Shown: positions 17,934 to 25,476, counted from the stretch's first letter. The stretch is DNA of 64,000 nt from RPQJ01 sp963706755 (GCA_963706755.1 CAVPNH010000011.1:248001-312000), one strand, 5' to 3'. Numbers and translations: made by a program. The notes: generated by a model from the letters alone, not told the origin.

Positions 17934-19553
17934 CTACAAACGTGCGACGCCGAAAGTGTTGGGGTGCAGCGTACGGCCGTCCGCCTCCTGGGCGATGGCG
18001 AGGCACAGGGACAGCACCCGGCGCGTGTCGCGCGGGTCGATGACGCCGTCGTCCCACAGCCGGGCAGTGCCGTAGAGGACGTCGCTCTCGGCATCGAGAC
18101 GGCGCTTCAGCTGGTCGCTCATGGCCTTGAGTCCAGCCTCGGTCTGCTCGTTCATCGGGACGCCCGACTTGGCCAGCTTGCCCCGGCTCACGATGTCCAT
18201 GACCATCGCCGCCTGCGCGCCGCCCATCACCGCGGTCCTGGCCGTCGGCCATGAAAAGATGAAGCGCGGGTCGAAGCCGCGACCGCACATGCCGTAATTG
18301 CCCGCGCCGAACGAACCGCCCAGGACGATGGTGAACTTTGGCACCCGCGCGTTCGCGACCGCCTGGATCATCTTCGAGCCGTGCTTGATGGCGCCCGCGC
18401 GCTCCGCGACCGTGCCCACCATGTAGCCGGTCGTGTTCTGCAGGAAGACCAGCGGGATGCCGCTCTGGTCGCAGAGCTGCATGAACTGCGCAGCTTTCAC
18501 CGATCCCGTGGGCTGGATCGGGCCGTTGTTGCCGATCACGCCGACGCGGTGGCCGTCGATGCGCGCGTGGCCGCACACCGTGTCGGGCGAGTAGGGGGCC
18601 TTGAACTCGAGGAAATCCGAGGCATCGACGATGCGGGCGATCACCTCACGGACGTCGTAGGGCGTCCGCTCGTCGGCTGGAACGACGCCCATCAGCTCCG
18701 CGGCATCGTAGCGGGGCAGGGCGGAATCGGCCCGCGGCGGGACCTGGTCCCAGGGCAACATGTCCAGGACCTCGCGCGCAATGGCGATGGCGTGCGCGTC
18801 GTTGTCGGCCAGGTACTCGCCTAGACCGGTGACGGTGGCGTGCAGGTCAGCTCCACCCAGTGCCTCGTCGGTGGCGTCCTCGCCGATGGCGGCCTTCACG
18901 AGCGGCGGTCCAGCCAGGTAGATGCTGGAGCGGTTCCTGACCAGGATTACATAATCCGAGAGTCCGGGCAGGTAGGCGCCCCCCGCGGTGGAGGAACCGT
19001 GCACGACTGCAATCTGGGGGATGCCGGCCGCCGACAGTCGCGCCTGGTTCGCGAAGGCGCGTCCGCCGTCGACGAAGATCTCGGCCTGGTACATGAGGTT
19101 TGCCCCGCCGGACTCGACCAGCGCGACCAGCGGCAGCTTGTTCTCCCGCGCGATGGCCTGCGCCCGCAGGGACTTCTTGAGGCCCATGGGCGCGACGGTG
19201 CCGCCCTTGACCGCGCTGTCGCTCGCCGAGATCACCACACGCTTGCTCGCCACCGTGCCGATGCCGACGATCGCGCCGCCCCCCTGGACGCTCTTCTTCC
19301 CGTCGTCGTCGTGCATGCCGAGGCCGGCGAGCGCGCTCAACTCGAGGAAGTCACTGCCCCGGTCCAGCAGGCGGGCGACGCGCTCGCGCGGCAGCAACTG
19401 GCCCCGGTCGTCGAAGCGCGCGCGCTTGGAGGCCGATTCGTTCACGACGAGCGCCTCGAGCGCGCGGACCTCCGCCAGTCGCGCCTGCATGCGCTCGCTG
19501 CTCGCCTGGAACGCCGCGCTCCTCGTGTCCAGCTGGCTGGTCAGTACGGGCAT
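17934..19553 (-). CDS. Acyl-CoA carboxylase carboxyltransferase (beta) subunit, AtuC-like
   Basis: 539 aa, both halves of the carboxyltransferase crotonase fold. The motifs SGGANLMYQ, HGSSTAGGAYLPGLSDY and AGPPLVKAAIGED line the CoA and biotin sites, and GNNGPIQPTGSVKAAQF is the C-half CoA region. From memory of the families, the LPGLSDYVILVRNRS segment is more like geranyl-CoA carboxylase than methylcrotonyl-CoA carboxylase, which usually reads VPAMSDE. It pairs with the alpha subunit at 13976-15934. The start codon overlaps the upstream SDR stop (TAATG). Confidence 0.86.
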   Translation of the reverse strand: MPVLTSQLDTRSAAFQASSERMQARLAEVRALEALVVNESASKRARFDDRGQLLPRERVARLLDRGSDFLELSALAGLGMHDDDGKKSVQGGGAIVGIGTVASKRVVISASDSAVKGGTVAPMGLKKSLRAQAIARENKLPLVALVESGGANLMYQAEIFVDGGRAFANQARLSAAGIPQIAVVHGSSTAGGAYLPGLSDYVILVRNRSSIYLAGPPLVKAAIGEDATDEALGGADLHATVTGLGEYLADNDAHAIAIAREVLDMLPWDQVPPRADSALPRYDAAELMGVVPADERTPYDVREVIARIVDASDFLEFKAPYSPDTVCGHARIDGHRVGVIGNNGPIQPTGSVKAAQFMQLCDQSGIPLVFLQNTTGYMVGTVAERAGAIKHGSKMIQAVANARVPKFTIVLGGSFGAGNYGMCGRGFDPRFIFSWPTARTAVMGGAQAAMVMDIVSRGKLAKSGVPMNEQTEAGLKAMSDQLKRRLDAESDVLYGTARLWDDGVIDPRDTRRVLSLCLAIAQEADGRTLHPNTFGVARL

Positions 19554-20446
19554 TACTTCAGGACCTCAGGCTGGATGGCGCGGTGGAAGCCGTCGAACGG
19601 CCGGGACCGGTCGTGGTCCTGGCTCGGGAACACCGCATTGCCGAGCGAGGCGCCGCCGTCGATCTGCAGCGTGACACCGGTGATGAAGGCCGCGGCCGGC
19701 GAGAGCAGAAAGACGATCGCGGCGCCGACCTCGGCCTCGGTCGCGAGCCGGCGCAGCGGCACGTAGTTCCTGAGTCTCTGGACCAGCGCGCGCGCGGCCC
19801 CCTGGTAGGTGTCGAGGCCCGAGGAGGCCACCCAGCCGGGGGACACGGCGTTCACACGCACGCCCGCATGCGCCCACTCGACGGAGGCGCTCATGGTGAG
19901 GTTGCTCATGCCTGCCCGGGCGGCGCCCGAATGTCCCATGCCGGGCATCCCGTTACGGAAATCCGCCGTCATGTTGACGATGGCCCCGCCGTGCTTCTGC
20001 ATGGACTGCGTGAACACTTCGCGCATCATCAGGAAGCCGCCGGTCAGGTTGTTTGCGACCACGGCGTCGAAGCCGCGTTTCGAGATCGCCATGAGCGGCG
20101 AGGGAAACTGGCCGCCAGCGTTGTTGACGAGGCCGTGGATGGCGCCGTGCTTGCGTACCACCTCGGTCACCGCACCCTTGACGGCCTCTTCGTCCCGGAT
20201 GTCGAAGGCGAGCGTCTCGCAGTGGCCGCCGTCCTCGACGATCTCTGCTGCCACGCGGTCGAGCTTCTCCTGGGTGCGCCCGCTCACCACGACCGTGGCC
20301 CCGAGCGAGGCGAGTTCGTGGGCGACGCAACGCCCGATGCCGCTGCCCCCGCCGGTGACCCAGGCCACCTGGCCGGCGAACAGGTCCGCCCGGAACACGC
20401 TTCGGTAACGGTGGCCCGACACCGGGGCCGTCGAGTCGTGGGGCAT
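19553..20446 (-). CDS. Short-chain dehydrogenase/reductase, AtuB-like
   Basis: 297-aa SDR, first gene of the operon. NAD(P)-binding motif TGGGSGIGRC, NNAGG, and C-terminal LQIDGGASLG. The usual YxxxK catalytic pair is not obvious: the position reads SGAARAGMSN, so Tyr and Lys seem absent. That resembles the 2,4-dienoyl-CoA reductase-like SDR subgroup, in which the active-site tyrosine is not conserved. The N-terminal FRADLFAGQ resembles AtuB/PECR-type proteins. ATG 20446 with GGGAAAG upstream is preferred over an earlier in-frame start at 20509, which would lie over the promoter. In the atu system AtuB is a putative dehydrogenase of the early terpenoid steps. Confidence 0.82.
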   Translation of the reverse strand: MPHDSTAPVSGHRYRSVFRADLFAGQVAWVTGGGSGIGRCVAHELASLGATVVVSGRTQEKLDRVAAEIVEDGGHCETLAFDIRDEEAVKGAVTEVVRKHGAIHGLVNNAGGQFPSPLMAISKRGFDAVVANNLTGGFLMMREVFTQSMQKHGGAIVNMTADFRNGMPGMGHSGAARAGMSNLTMSASVEWAHAGVRVNAVSPGWVASSGLDTYQGAARALVQRLRNYVPLRRLATEAEVGAAIVFLLSPAAAFITGVTLQIDGGASLGNAVFPSQDHDRSRPFDGFHRAIQPEVLK

Positions 20447-20478
20447 GCGCTTTCCCGCCTGGGCTGCCTGCAGAGCGC

Positions 20479-20509
20479 GTATTAGGCATTCGGATGACGT
20501 TAACGTCAA
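20479..20509 (-). promoter_or_regulatory. MerR-type sigma-70 promoter for the atu-like operon
   Basis: Read on the minus strand, -35 TTGACG (20509-20504) and -10 TAATAC (20484-20479) are separated by 19 bases. That overlong spacer is characteristic of promoters controlled by MerR-family proteins, and a MerR-type gene lies nearby at 20898-21401. The start point would be about 20472, giving a leader of about 26 bases before the SDR ATG. The elements are seen directly; regulation is inferred. Confidence 0.6.
20495..20508. promoter_or_regulatory. Perfect 14-bp palindrome, likely operator of the MerR-type regulator
   Basis: TGACGTTAACGTCA is a perfect palindrome overlapping the -35 and spacer of the operon promoter and lying about 90 bases upstream of the divergent SCP2 gene. 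Dyads of this kind bind dimeric MerR/LiuR-type proteins. No second copy was noticed elsewhere in the window. Confidence 0.55.
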
Positions 20510-20555
20510 CCTGATCGCCTTTAAGGCAGCCGCTTCTCAACTGGGGCGGCGGCGA

Positions 20556-20564
20556 TGCTAATAT
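20556..20564 (+). promoter_or_regulatory. Possible extended -10 promoter for SCP2-merR
   Basis: TGCTAATAT (TG, C, then TAATAT at 20559-20564) forms an extended -10 about 35 bases before the SCP2 start. The -35 is weak. Divergent from the operon promoter. Confidence 0.4.
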
Positions 20565-20598
20565 CCGCCCCGCCCATTTCATCCTGAAGGAACAAACC

Positions 20599-20895
20599 AT
20601 GGACTTCCAGCAGTGCACCGAAACCATCCGCGGCAAGGTCGGCGAGCAGAGCGGCCTCGACGCCGTGCTCAAGTTCGACTGTGGTACGGACGGGGTGATC
20701 GTGATCGACGGCAAGTCGACCCCCAACACCGTGAGCAACGAGAACCGCGACGCCGATTGCACCATCTCGATCACCACGGAGAACCTCGAGGCGCTGCTGA
20801 CCGGCCAGCTCGACTCCATCACTGGCTTCATGACCGGCAAGTTCACGGTCGCGGGCGACATGAGCATCGCCATGAAGCTGCAGCGGGTGGTCTGA
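20599..20895 (+). CDS. SCP-2 sterol-transfer domain protein
   Basis: 98 aa, a single SCP2 domain from end to end (CTERIRGKV-like start, VIVIDGKS, ADCTISITTENLEALLTG, FMTGKFTVAGDMSIAMKLQ). SCP2 domains bind sterols, fatty acyl-CoAs and other hydrophobic molecules in a tunnel. A good AAGGAACAA ribosome site precedes the ATG. It is divergent from the atu-like operon and two bases upstream of the MerR-type gene, so it may present or buffer isoprenoid acyl-CoA ligands. That link is inference. Confidence 0.88.
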   Translation: MDFQQCTETIRGKVGEQSGLDAVLKFDCGTDGVIVIDGKSTPNTVSNENRDADCTISITTENLEALLTGQLDSITGFMTGKFTVAGDMSIAMKLQRVV

Positions 20896-20897
20896 AG

Positions 20898-21401
20898 GTG
20901 GCAGTGGATCGCGCGTCGGCCCGGGCCTCGGTGCGGAACTCGCATGGTGGCGTGCGGGGGCCGGGCCGGGCCTCGACGCGCACCGCGCGCGAGGTGCTCG
21001 CCGCGCACCACGACGAGGCCACGTCCGAGCTCTTCGGCATCAAGCAGCTCTGCGAAGATTTCGGCGTCTCGGCCCGCGCGATCCGCTTCTACGAGGACAA
21101 GGGCCTCCTGAGCCCCAGGCGCATCAACGGCGCACGCGTCTACACGCGGCGGGACCGGGCGCGGCTCGCCCTCATCGTCCGTTCCAGGGCGATCGGCGTG
21201 CCACTCGCCGAAATGAAGCACTACCTGGACCTCTACGGCGCGCACGGCGAGGGACGGGTGCAGCAGCTCAAGTACGTCCTGCAGCGCACCGACACGGCCA
21301 TCGGCGAACTCGAGCAGCGCTGCGCCGACATCGAGACCACCCTGGCCGAGCTCCGGCTGATCAACCAGACCGTCCGGGCCCATCTTGCCGGCAAGACCTG
21401 A
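20898..21401 (+). CDS. MerR-family transcriptional regulator
   Basis: About 167 aa. A winged helix-turn-helix of MerR type (FGIKQLCEDFGVSARAIRFY, then EDKGLL and RVYTRRDRARL) is followed by a dimerisation coiled coil (QLKYVLQRTDTAIGELEQR). No metal-binding cysteine cluster is visible, which fits the LiuR-like subgroup controlling branched-chain acyl-CoA catabolism. The start is uncertain: GTG 20898 or 20904 directly follow the SCP2 stop, and the first about 45 residues before the HTH are not conserved-looking. It probably controls the divergent carboxylase operon through the palindrome at 20495-20508. Confidence 0.85.
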   Translation: MAVDRASARASVRNSHGGVRGPGRASTRTAREVLAAHHDEATSELFGIKQLCEDFGVSARAIRFYEDKGLLSPRRINGARVYTRRDRARLALIVRSRAIGVPLAEMKHYLDLYGAHGEGRVQQLKYVLQRTDTAIGELEQRCADIETTLAELRLINQTVRAHLAGKT

Positions 21402-21465
21402 CGGGCGCCCGCGGGAGTAGTATCGTTACAGTCAGGCCAGGGTCGGGCCGGCCGGGGGTGTACTC

Positions 21466-21825
21466 ATGATCGGACAGGAAGGGACGAGCGGGGGCAGGGG
21501 GGACACCCGGCCCCACGTGGAATCATTCGACGACGCCTCGATGCCCGAGCTGATCAGCCCGGCCAGGCTGCTGCGTTACCTGGACGAGGTCGAGACCGGG
21601 GAGGAGGGCCAGGAAGAAGGGCCGCTACCCCAGATCGTCCAGATGCCCGAGGGCATGAAGGTGGACGAGCGGCGTGTCGGGCGCGCCGTGGCGCAATGGA
21701 TCCTGCAGGTGCGTTGCGACTGCGGACGGCGATGGTTCGAGGCAGGGCCAGTGGACACCACGACCTGCCCGCGCTGCGGCATGCTCGTGTACGTCGACAT
21801 GGACGCGCGCAGCGCCCGCCGGTAG
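21466..21825 (+). CDS. Hypothetical protein with a C-terminal zinc-ribbon-like motif
   Basis: 119 aa. I do not recognise the family. The N-terminal half is acidic. The C-terminal 40 residues carry CDCGRRWFEAG and TTCPRCGMLVYVD, four or five cysteines in a zinc-ribbon arrangement. ATG 21466 is preceded by a GGGGGTGT stretch rather than a classic ribosome site. A strong hairpin terminator lies about 110 bases downstream. Confidence 0.6.
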   Translation: MIGQEGTSGGRGDTRPHVESFDDASMPELISPARLLRYLDEVETGEEGQEEGPLPQIVQMPEGMKVDERRVGRAVAQWILQVRCDCGRRWFEAGPVDTTTCPRCGMLVYVDMDARSARR

Positions 21826-21936
21826 TCGTCTGTCGCGCCGGCGGTCAGGCTAGCGGCTCTGCGAACCGAATTGCGGTTGTTACGGATGGCGAATGGTGCG
21901 GCGCATCAATACGCTACACCCATTCTCCCCCTGATT

Positions 21937-21964
21937 GGCCCTCCTCGTGAGGGCCTCTTTTTTT
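21937..21964 (+). terminator. Rho-independent terminator
   Basis: GGCCCTC (21937-21943), loop CTCGT, GAGGGCC (21949-21955), followed by TCTTTTTTTT. It is the clearest intrinsic terminator in the window, on the plus strand. It may end the transcript of the zinc-ribbon gene or of a small RNA starting in the 110 bases before it. Confidence 0.85.
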
Positions 21965-21978
21965 GGGGACGTACGCCT

Positions 21979-22344
21979 TCAGCTGATCGGGTCGCGCGCG
22001 CGCCGACCCTTTCGCAGTTGCCGCCGCTCCAGCATGCCTGGCTGGCGTTCACGCCAGGTCCGCAGGCCGCGGCGGTCGTCTCCCGCCCTTCGATCCGAAA
22101 AGTGCTGGTAGCTGCACCGGCACACGGCTGCGCGACAATTTGGCAAGGGAAGTGCTGGTGCCCTCGCGGGCAGGAACCGGATGCCGCCAAGCTGCGCCGC
22201 GGCTTCACAGCAGCCCTCGCCGGGCTTGATGCTGACGGCGTGGTAGGGCTCGGGAGCTTTCCTCGCGGCCGCGGGAGCCTTCATCGGGGCTGGCTCGTCA
22301 CGCGCCAGCAACTTCGAGAGCCAGGACCTCAGACCGAATGGCAT
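21979..22344 (-). CDS. Conserved small hypothetical protein with a Cys-rich CRCSYQH motif
   Basis: 121 aa. The pattern YHAVSIKPG, CCEAA, RFLPARAPALPLPNC, CRCSYQHFSDRRAGDDRR looks like a conserved small family of Gammaproteobacteria that I have seen without an assigned function. The C-terminus is basic. The cysteine/histidine spacing (C-x-C-x3-H) could bind a metal. The other-strand reading frame over this stretch is judged a shadow. No domain name is offered. Confidence 0.6.
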   Translation of the reverse strand: MPFGLRSWLSKLLARDEPAPMKAPAAARKAPEPYHAVSIKPGEGCCEAAAQLGGIRFLPARAPALPLPNCRAAVCRCSYQHFSDRRAGDDRRGLRTWRERQPGMLERRQLRKGRRARDPIS

Positions 22345-22481
22345 CCAGCGGACCTCGGTTGTCGAGCGAACTGGAGGGCGCCGAGTCTATGCGATTTCAC
22401 GCGTACCCCGACAGGCGCCGGCCGGCACGGGCTCGATGGATCGCGCCCGCGTCGGTCCCGGCGCGGTGAGCAGCATCGGAG

Positions 22482-22913
22482 CTACTCCGCCACCACGTCG
22501 CCCGAACCGCCGAACTCCTTCGGAAAGTCCTTGAACTTCGGCAGGCCGTCGCGCACGGGCATGACCTTCTCGCCGTAATGCACGTGCAGGGTCGGAGCGT
22601 AGTTGAGGCCGGCAATCGACCCCGCCGGCACGTCGGTCATCCCGATGGCCGGGTGCCCGACCAGGACCGGCGCGCCGCAGCTCTTGCAGAACTGGCGGTG
22701 GCTGGCTTCGGTCCGCTTGTAGAGCCCGAGATTGTCGGCGCCTTTCACGATCTTCACGTTCGGCGTCGGCCACAGGGTCGCCGCGTGGATCGGAGCACCC
22801 AGCCAGCTGCGGCAGGAATTGCAGTGGCAAAAGACCTGGATTGGCGGTTCGCCGCTGAGCTCGAGCTGCACCGCGCCGCAAGCGCAGCCGGATGTGTAGT
22901 GTCCGTTACCCAT
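22482..22913 (-). CDS. GFA/CENP-V domain protein (glutathione-dependent formaldehyde-activating family)
   Basis: 143 aa. Zinc-binding motifs of the family: GCACGAVQLELSG, FCHCNSCR and FCKSCGAPV. Founding members catalyse or accelerate S-hydroxymethylglutathione formation, but most have unknown roles. A long beta-rich core and intact length. The 285 bases upstream (22914-23198) hold no gene I can support. Confidence 0.88.
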   Translation of the reverse strand: MGNGHYTSGCACGAVQLELSGEPPIQVFCHCNSCRSWLGAPIHAATLWPTPNVKIVKGADNLGLYKRTEASHRQFCKSCGAPVLVGHPAIGMTDVPAGSIAGLNYAPTLHVHYGEKVMPVRDGLPKFKDFPKEFGGSGDVVAE

Positions 22914-23198
22914 GCGAAATCCTCCCCGTTTGTCCGCACGTGCATTCTGGCTCCGGGGCCCGGAATGTCAAACGGCCGGAGCGCGCGTGGTCGAGGGGAG
23001 GGAAGCTCGCCGCAGTGCAGCGTATTCATGTCCCGCCTCGAGGGGCTTCCACGGCCGGAAAACGTGACGCCGGTCGCGCACGCCATGGGGCACCTGCTGG
23101 TTCAATGCCGCGGCTCGTTCGGCGCGCGGGCGCCCGCGGCGGAAGGCACCAGGGTGCGCCCCATGACGCGGGGCCGTCACCGCACAAGGAGTCGTTCG

Positions 23199-23669
23199 AT
23201 GGCAAAGTCAGAATTGTTCGAGGCCGCTGCTGAAGCTCACCTCCGGGATCCGCGGAAGTTTCCGTACGGATACCTGACCGGCGGCAGCGACGAACTGCAG
23301 TCCGTCCGGGTCCTGGTCTGGTTCCGCACCGTGGACGAATTGATACACAGCCTGCTCGAAGTCGAGCCACGCATGTACGGCGTCGAGCCCGGGCGGGGAC
23401 TCGAGGCGTTTCAGGAACGCGTCCGGCCGATCCTGGGGCGGCTTGAGCAACAGGGCTTCGATGAGTCGCTGCGCGAGGAACTCGCCCCGGAGGCCGACGG
23501 AAAATTCGTCGTCGACTGGTGGGGCACCTATGCGGACCTGCGCGCAGGGCGTGGCGTCCTCGGTTGCCAGCTGGTGGACGAATTCCTCGGCGACGAACGC
23601 CGCGGACAGCTGCTGCCCAGCGGCGAAGACACCGCGTTCATCGAGTTCCTGAGGCCGCCGGCGGCGTAG
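23199..23669 (+). CDS. Hypothetical protein
   Basis: 156 aa, soluble, acidic, rich in charged residues. No family is recognised. Start ATG 23199 is preferred to far upstream in-frame starts because AAGGA lies at 23186-23190 and the coding character begins here (MAKSELFEAAAEAHLR). Contains VDWWGTYADLR and a central QERVRPILGRLEQQ helix. No signal peptide or membrane segment. Confidence 0.6.
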   Translation: MAKSELFEAAAEAHLRDPRKFPYGYLTGGSDELQSVRVLVWFRTVDELIHSLLEVEPRMYGVEPGRGLEAFQERVRPILGRLEQQGFDESLREELAPEADGKFVVDWWGTYADLRAGRGVLGCQLVDEFLGDERRGQLLPSGEDTAFIEFLRPPAA

Positions 23670-23815
23670 CGCATTTCGGTCCATCCTGGTGATCCGCCTG
23701 CCACAAGTACGGATGCAGGGCACCTGGCCGCCGTTCAATAGTCGTCCCGCAGGGTAAGGAGCCGGACAACCCGGCAGCCGCTGACCGCCGTCCGCGGGTC
23801 CCTCCGGGAGCGACC

Positions 23816-24469
23816 ATGACCGAATCGGCACGCCAGGCACTCGTCGGGCTTCGCGACTTCACGACGCTGCAGTGGTACGTGGTGCCGCTGCTGGCGCTGC
23901 TCTTCTACATCTACATCGTGGAGATCCGGGAAGCCCGCAAGTGCGGCAACTGGGACGCCGTCATCGCCGGCGCCGCCGTATTCGGGGCGGACTTCGTCAA
24001 CGAATCGATCAATGGCTGGATCTTTTCGATCTCCGGCTACAGCGCACTGTGGCTCGCGCCGGGCCCGACGGCACTGCGCACGCTTGTCGGGTGGAACGTG
24101 GAAATCATGTTCATGTTCGCCATCGTCGGCATCCTCTACTACAAGTCGCTCGACGACGACCCGAAGGCGACCGTATTCGGCCTGCCGAACCGCTGGTTCT
24201 GGGCGCTCTTCTACTCGGCGATCTCTGTGATCGTGGAACTCGCCCTGAACAAGGGCGGGCTGCTGGTCTGGGATTATCGCTGGTGGAATCACGGCCTCGT
24301 CGAGGTATTGCCGATCTTCGTATTCGGATACCTCTGGTTCTACCTTGCCGCGAAGTACGCCCTCGAACGGCCGACGCTCAGGGGCAAGGTCATGGTCCCG
24401 GTCGCGCTGTTCGCCCTGGCCACGGCTATGAACGTGGTCGGGCTGGGCGTGTTCCGCTGGACGTACTAG
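23816..24469 (+). CDS. Polytopic membrane protein of unknown function
   Basis: 217 aa with about six hydrophobic helices (for example YVVPLLALLFYIYIV, IMFMFAIVGILYY, VLPIFVFGYLWFYLAA). Loops carry aromatic clusters such as LPNRWFWALFYS and WDYRWWNHG. No signature of a transporter or enzyme family is recognised. Stands alone between a hypothetical gene and a convergent HNH nuclease. Confidence 0.65.
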   Translation: MTESARQALVGLRDFTTLQWYVVPLLALLFYIYIVEIREARKCGNWDAVIAGAAVFGADFVNESINGWIFSISGYSALWLAPGPTALRTLVGWNVEIMFMFAIVGILYYKSLDDDPKATVFGLPNRWFWALFYSAISVIVELALNKGGLLVWDYRWWNHGLVEVLPIFVFGYLWFYLAAKYALERPTLRGKVMVPVALFALATAMNVVGLGVFRWTY

Positions 24470-24546
24470 GCGGAATCTGCACGGTACGGGGCCCGCAATG
24501 TCATCGCGGCCCCACAGGCGCCTGACGGCCAACGTGCCGCGAGCGA

Positions 24547-24984
24547 TCAGTCGTCGCGCTTCAGGAGCGAGGCGAGGTCGGCAAAGGGTGTGTGCGTGCC
24601 GACCTCGACGCGTTCGGCGCGGCCGATGAGGGGCGCCGCGTCGACCTGCCGCTGGTGCTCGTTGTCGTGGCAGTAGAGGCAGAGCAATTCCCAGTTGCTG
24701 CCGTCCGGCGGGTTGTGATCGTGATTGTGGTTCTTGTGGTGGACCGTCAGTTCCTGGACGTTCGTGTGGTCGAACTCACGCGCGCAGCGCCCGCAGATCC
24801 ACGGAAACAACTTGAGTGCCCGGCCGCGGTAGCTTTGCTCCCGCTCGTCGCGGGACTTGCGTGCTTCGGCCACGACGCGATCGAGGCGGTCGTGATCGGG
24901 ATTGACTGGTTTGCGAGTGGGCACGGGCCGGATTCTGTACCTGGAGACGCGGGGCAGGGAAGGGCGGTTGCCGACCGCAATCAT
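24547..24984 (-). CDS. YajD-family HNH nuclease
   Basis: 145 aa. The core closely follows E. coli YajD: FPWICGRCAREF, ELTVHHKNHNHD, DGSNWELLCLYCHDNEH. The two CxxC/CxxCH pairs bind zinc and HHKNH provides the catalytic histidine of the beta-beta-alpha-metal fold. A GTG at about 24924 would remove a non-conserved 20-residue leader and is an alternative start. Small stand-alone HNH proteins of this kind are probably DNA nucleases of unclear physiological role. Confidence 0.85.
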   Translation of the reverse strand: MIAVGNRPSLPRVSRYRIRPVPTRKPVNPDHDRLDRVVAEARKSRDEREQSYRGRALKLFPWICGRCAREFDHTNVQELTVHHKNHNHDHNPPDGSNWELLCLYCHDNEHQRQVDAAPLIGRAERVEVGTHTPFADLASLLKRDD

Positions 24985-25029
24985 GCCGGGTACCGTGGGA
25001 GCCGGTAACCACCGGCCGTGGAGAGTGCA

Positions 25030-25428
25030 ATGGCAATCAAGCGCAGTAAGGCGAAGACGGTCGGACGGGACGGGAATGACGGCGGTCTGCCGCCTCTCAC
25101 GGCTGCGGAGCGGCGGGAACTCGATCGCCGAATCGCGGATGCCGACGACCCGCGCCGGTATCTCCTGGTGTCTGCCACGTTGCCGTGGTTCTCGCTCTAT
25201 TACGAGATCCAGGAAGACGCCTGGCTGATCGACGACCCGTCGCGCGCAACGCTCTTCAAGCGGCGCGCGGCGGCACTGGCGATTCGCGACCTGTTGAAAC
25301 CGAGCGTGTTCGTCGTGCCCTGCACGGTGGACGCCCGCGGCAAGCTGGTACTGAGCTCGATCGCGGGTCGCAAGGTGGGCAAGCTGCGCCTGGCAGTGCT
25401 GCCGGAGTGGCGGAGAAGGAAGAAGTAG
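25030..25428 (+). CDS. Hypothetical protein
   Basis: 132 aa, basic at both ends (MAIKRSKAKT, PEWRRRKK). Contains DDPRRYLLVSATLPWFSLYYE and a helix of alternating basic residues. No known domain. ATG 25030 has GGAGAG seven bases upstream; an in-frame GTG at 25018 is less likely. The next gene starts 48 bases downstream. Confidence 0.55.
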   Translation: MAIKRSKAKTVGRDGNDGGLPPLTAAERRELDRRIADADDPRRYLLVSATLPWFSLYYEIQEDAWLIDDPSRATLFKRRAAALAIRDLLKPSVFVVPCTVDARGKLVLSSIAGRKVGKLRLAVLPEWRRRKK

Positions 25429-25476
25429 CGGATGCGTCCGTGGCCTCGAAGGACACTCTCAAAAACAGGAATCGCA

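Noticed and set aside
13976..20446. Operon assigned to leucine degradation (liu)
   Set aside because: liu order is dehydrogenase, carboxyltransferase, hydratase, alpha subunit, lyase. Here an SDR leads, the dehydrogenase follows the carboxyltransferase, and a BKACE replaces the lyase; this fits atu better.
21871..22578. Plus-strand frame of 235 codons across the terminator and the small Cys-motif gene
   Set aside because: It runs through an intrinsic terminator and has low-complexity Arg/Pro content; the minus-strand frame has a conserved-looking motif pattern.
22578..23198. N-terminal extension of the hypothetical protein at 23199
   Set aside because: The extension is antisense to the GFA gene for much of its length, and a good ribosome site precedes ATG 23199.
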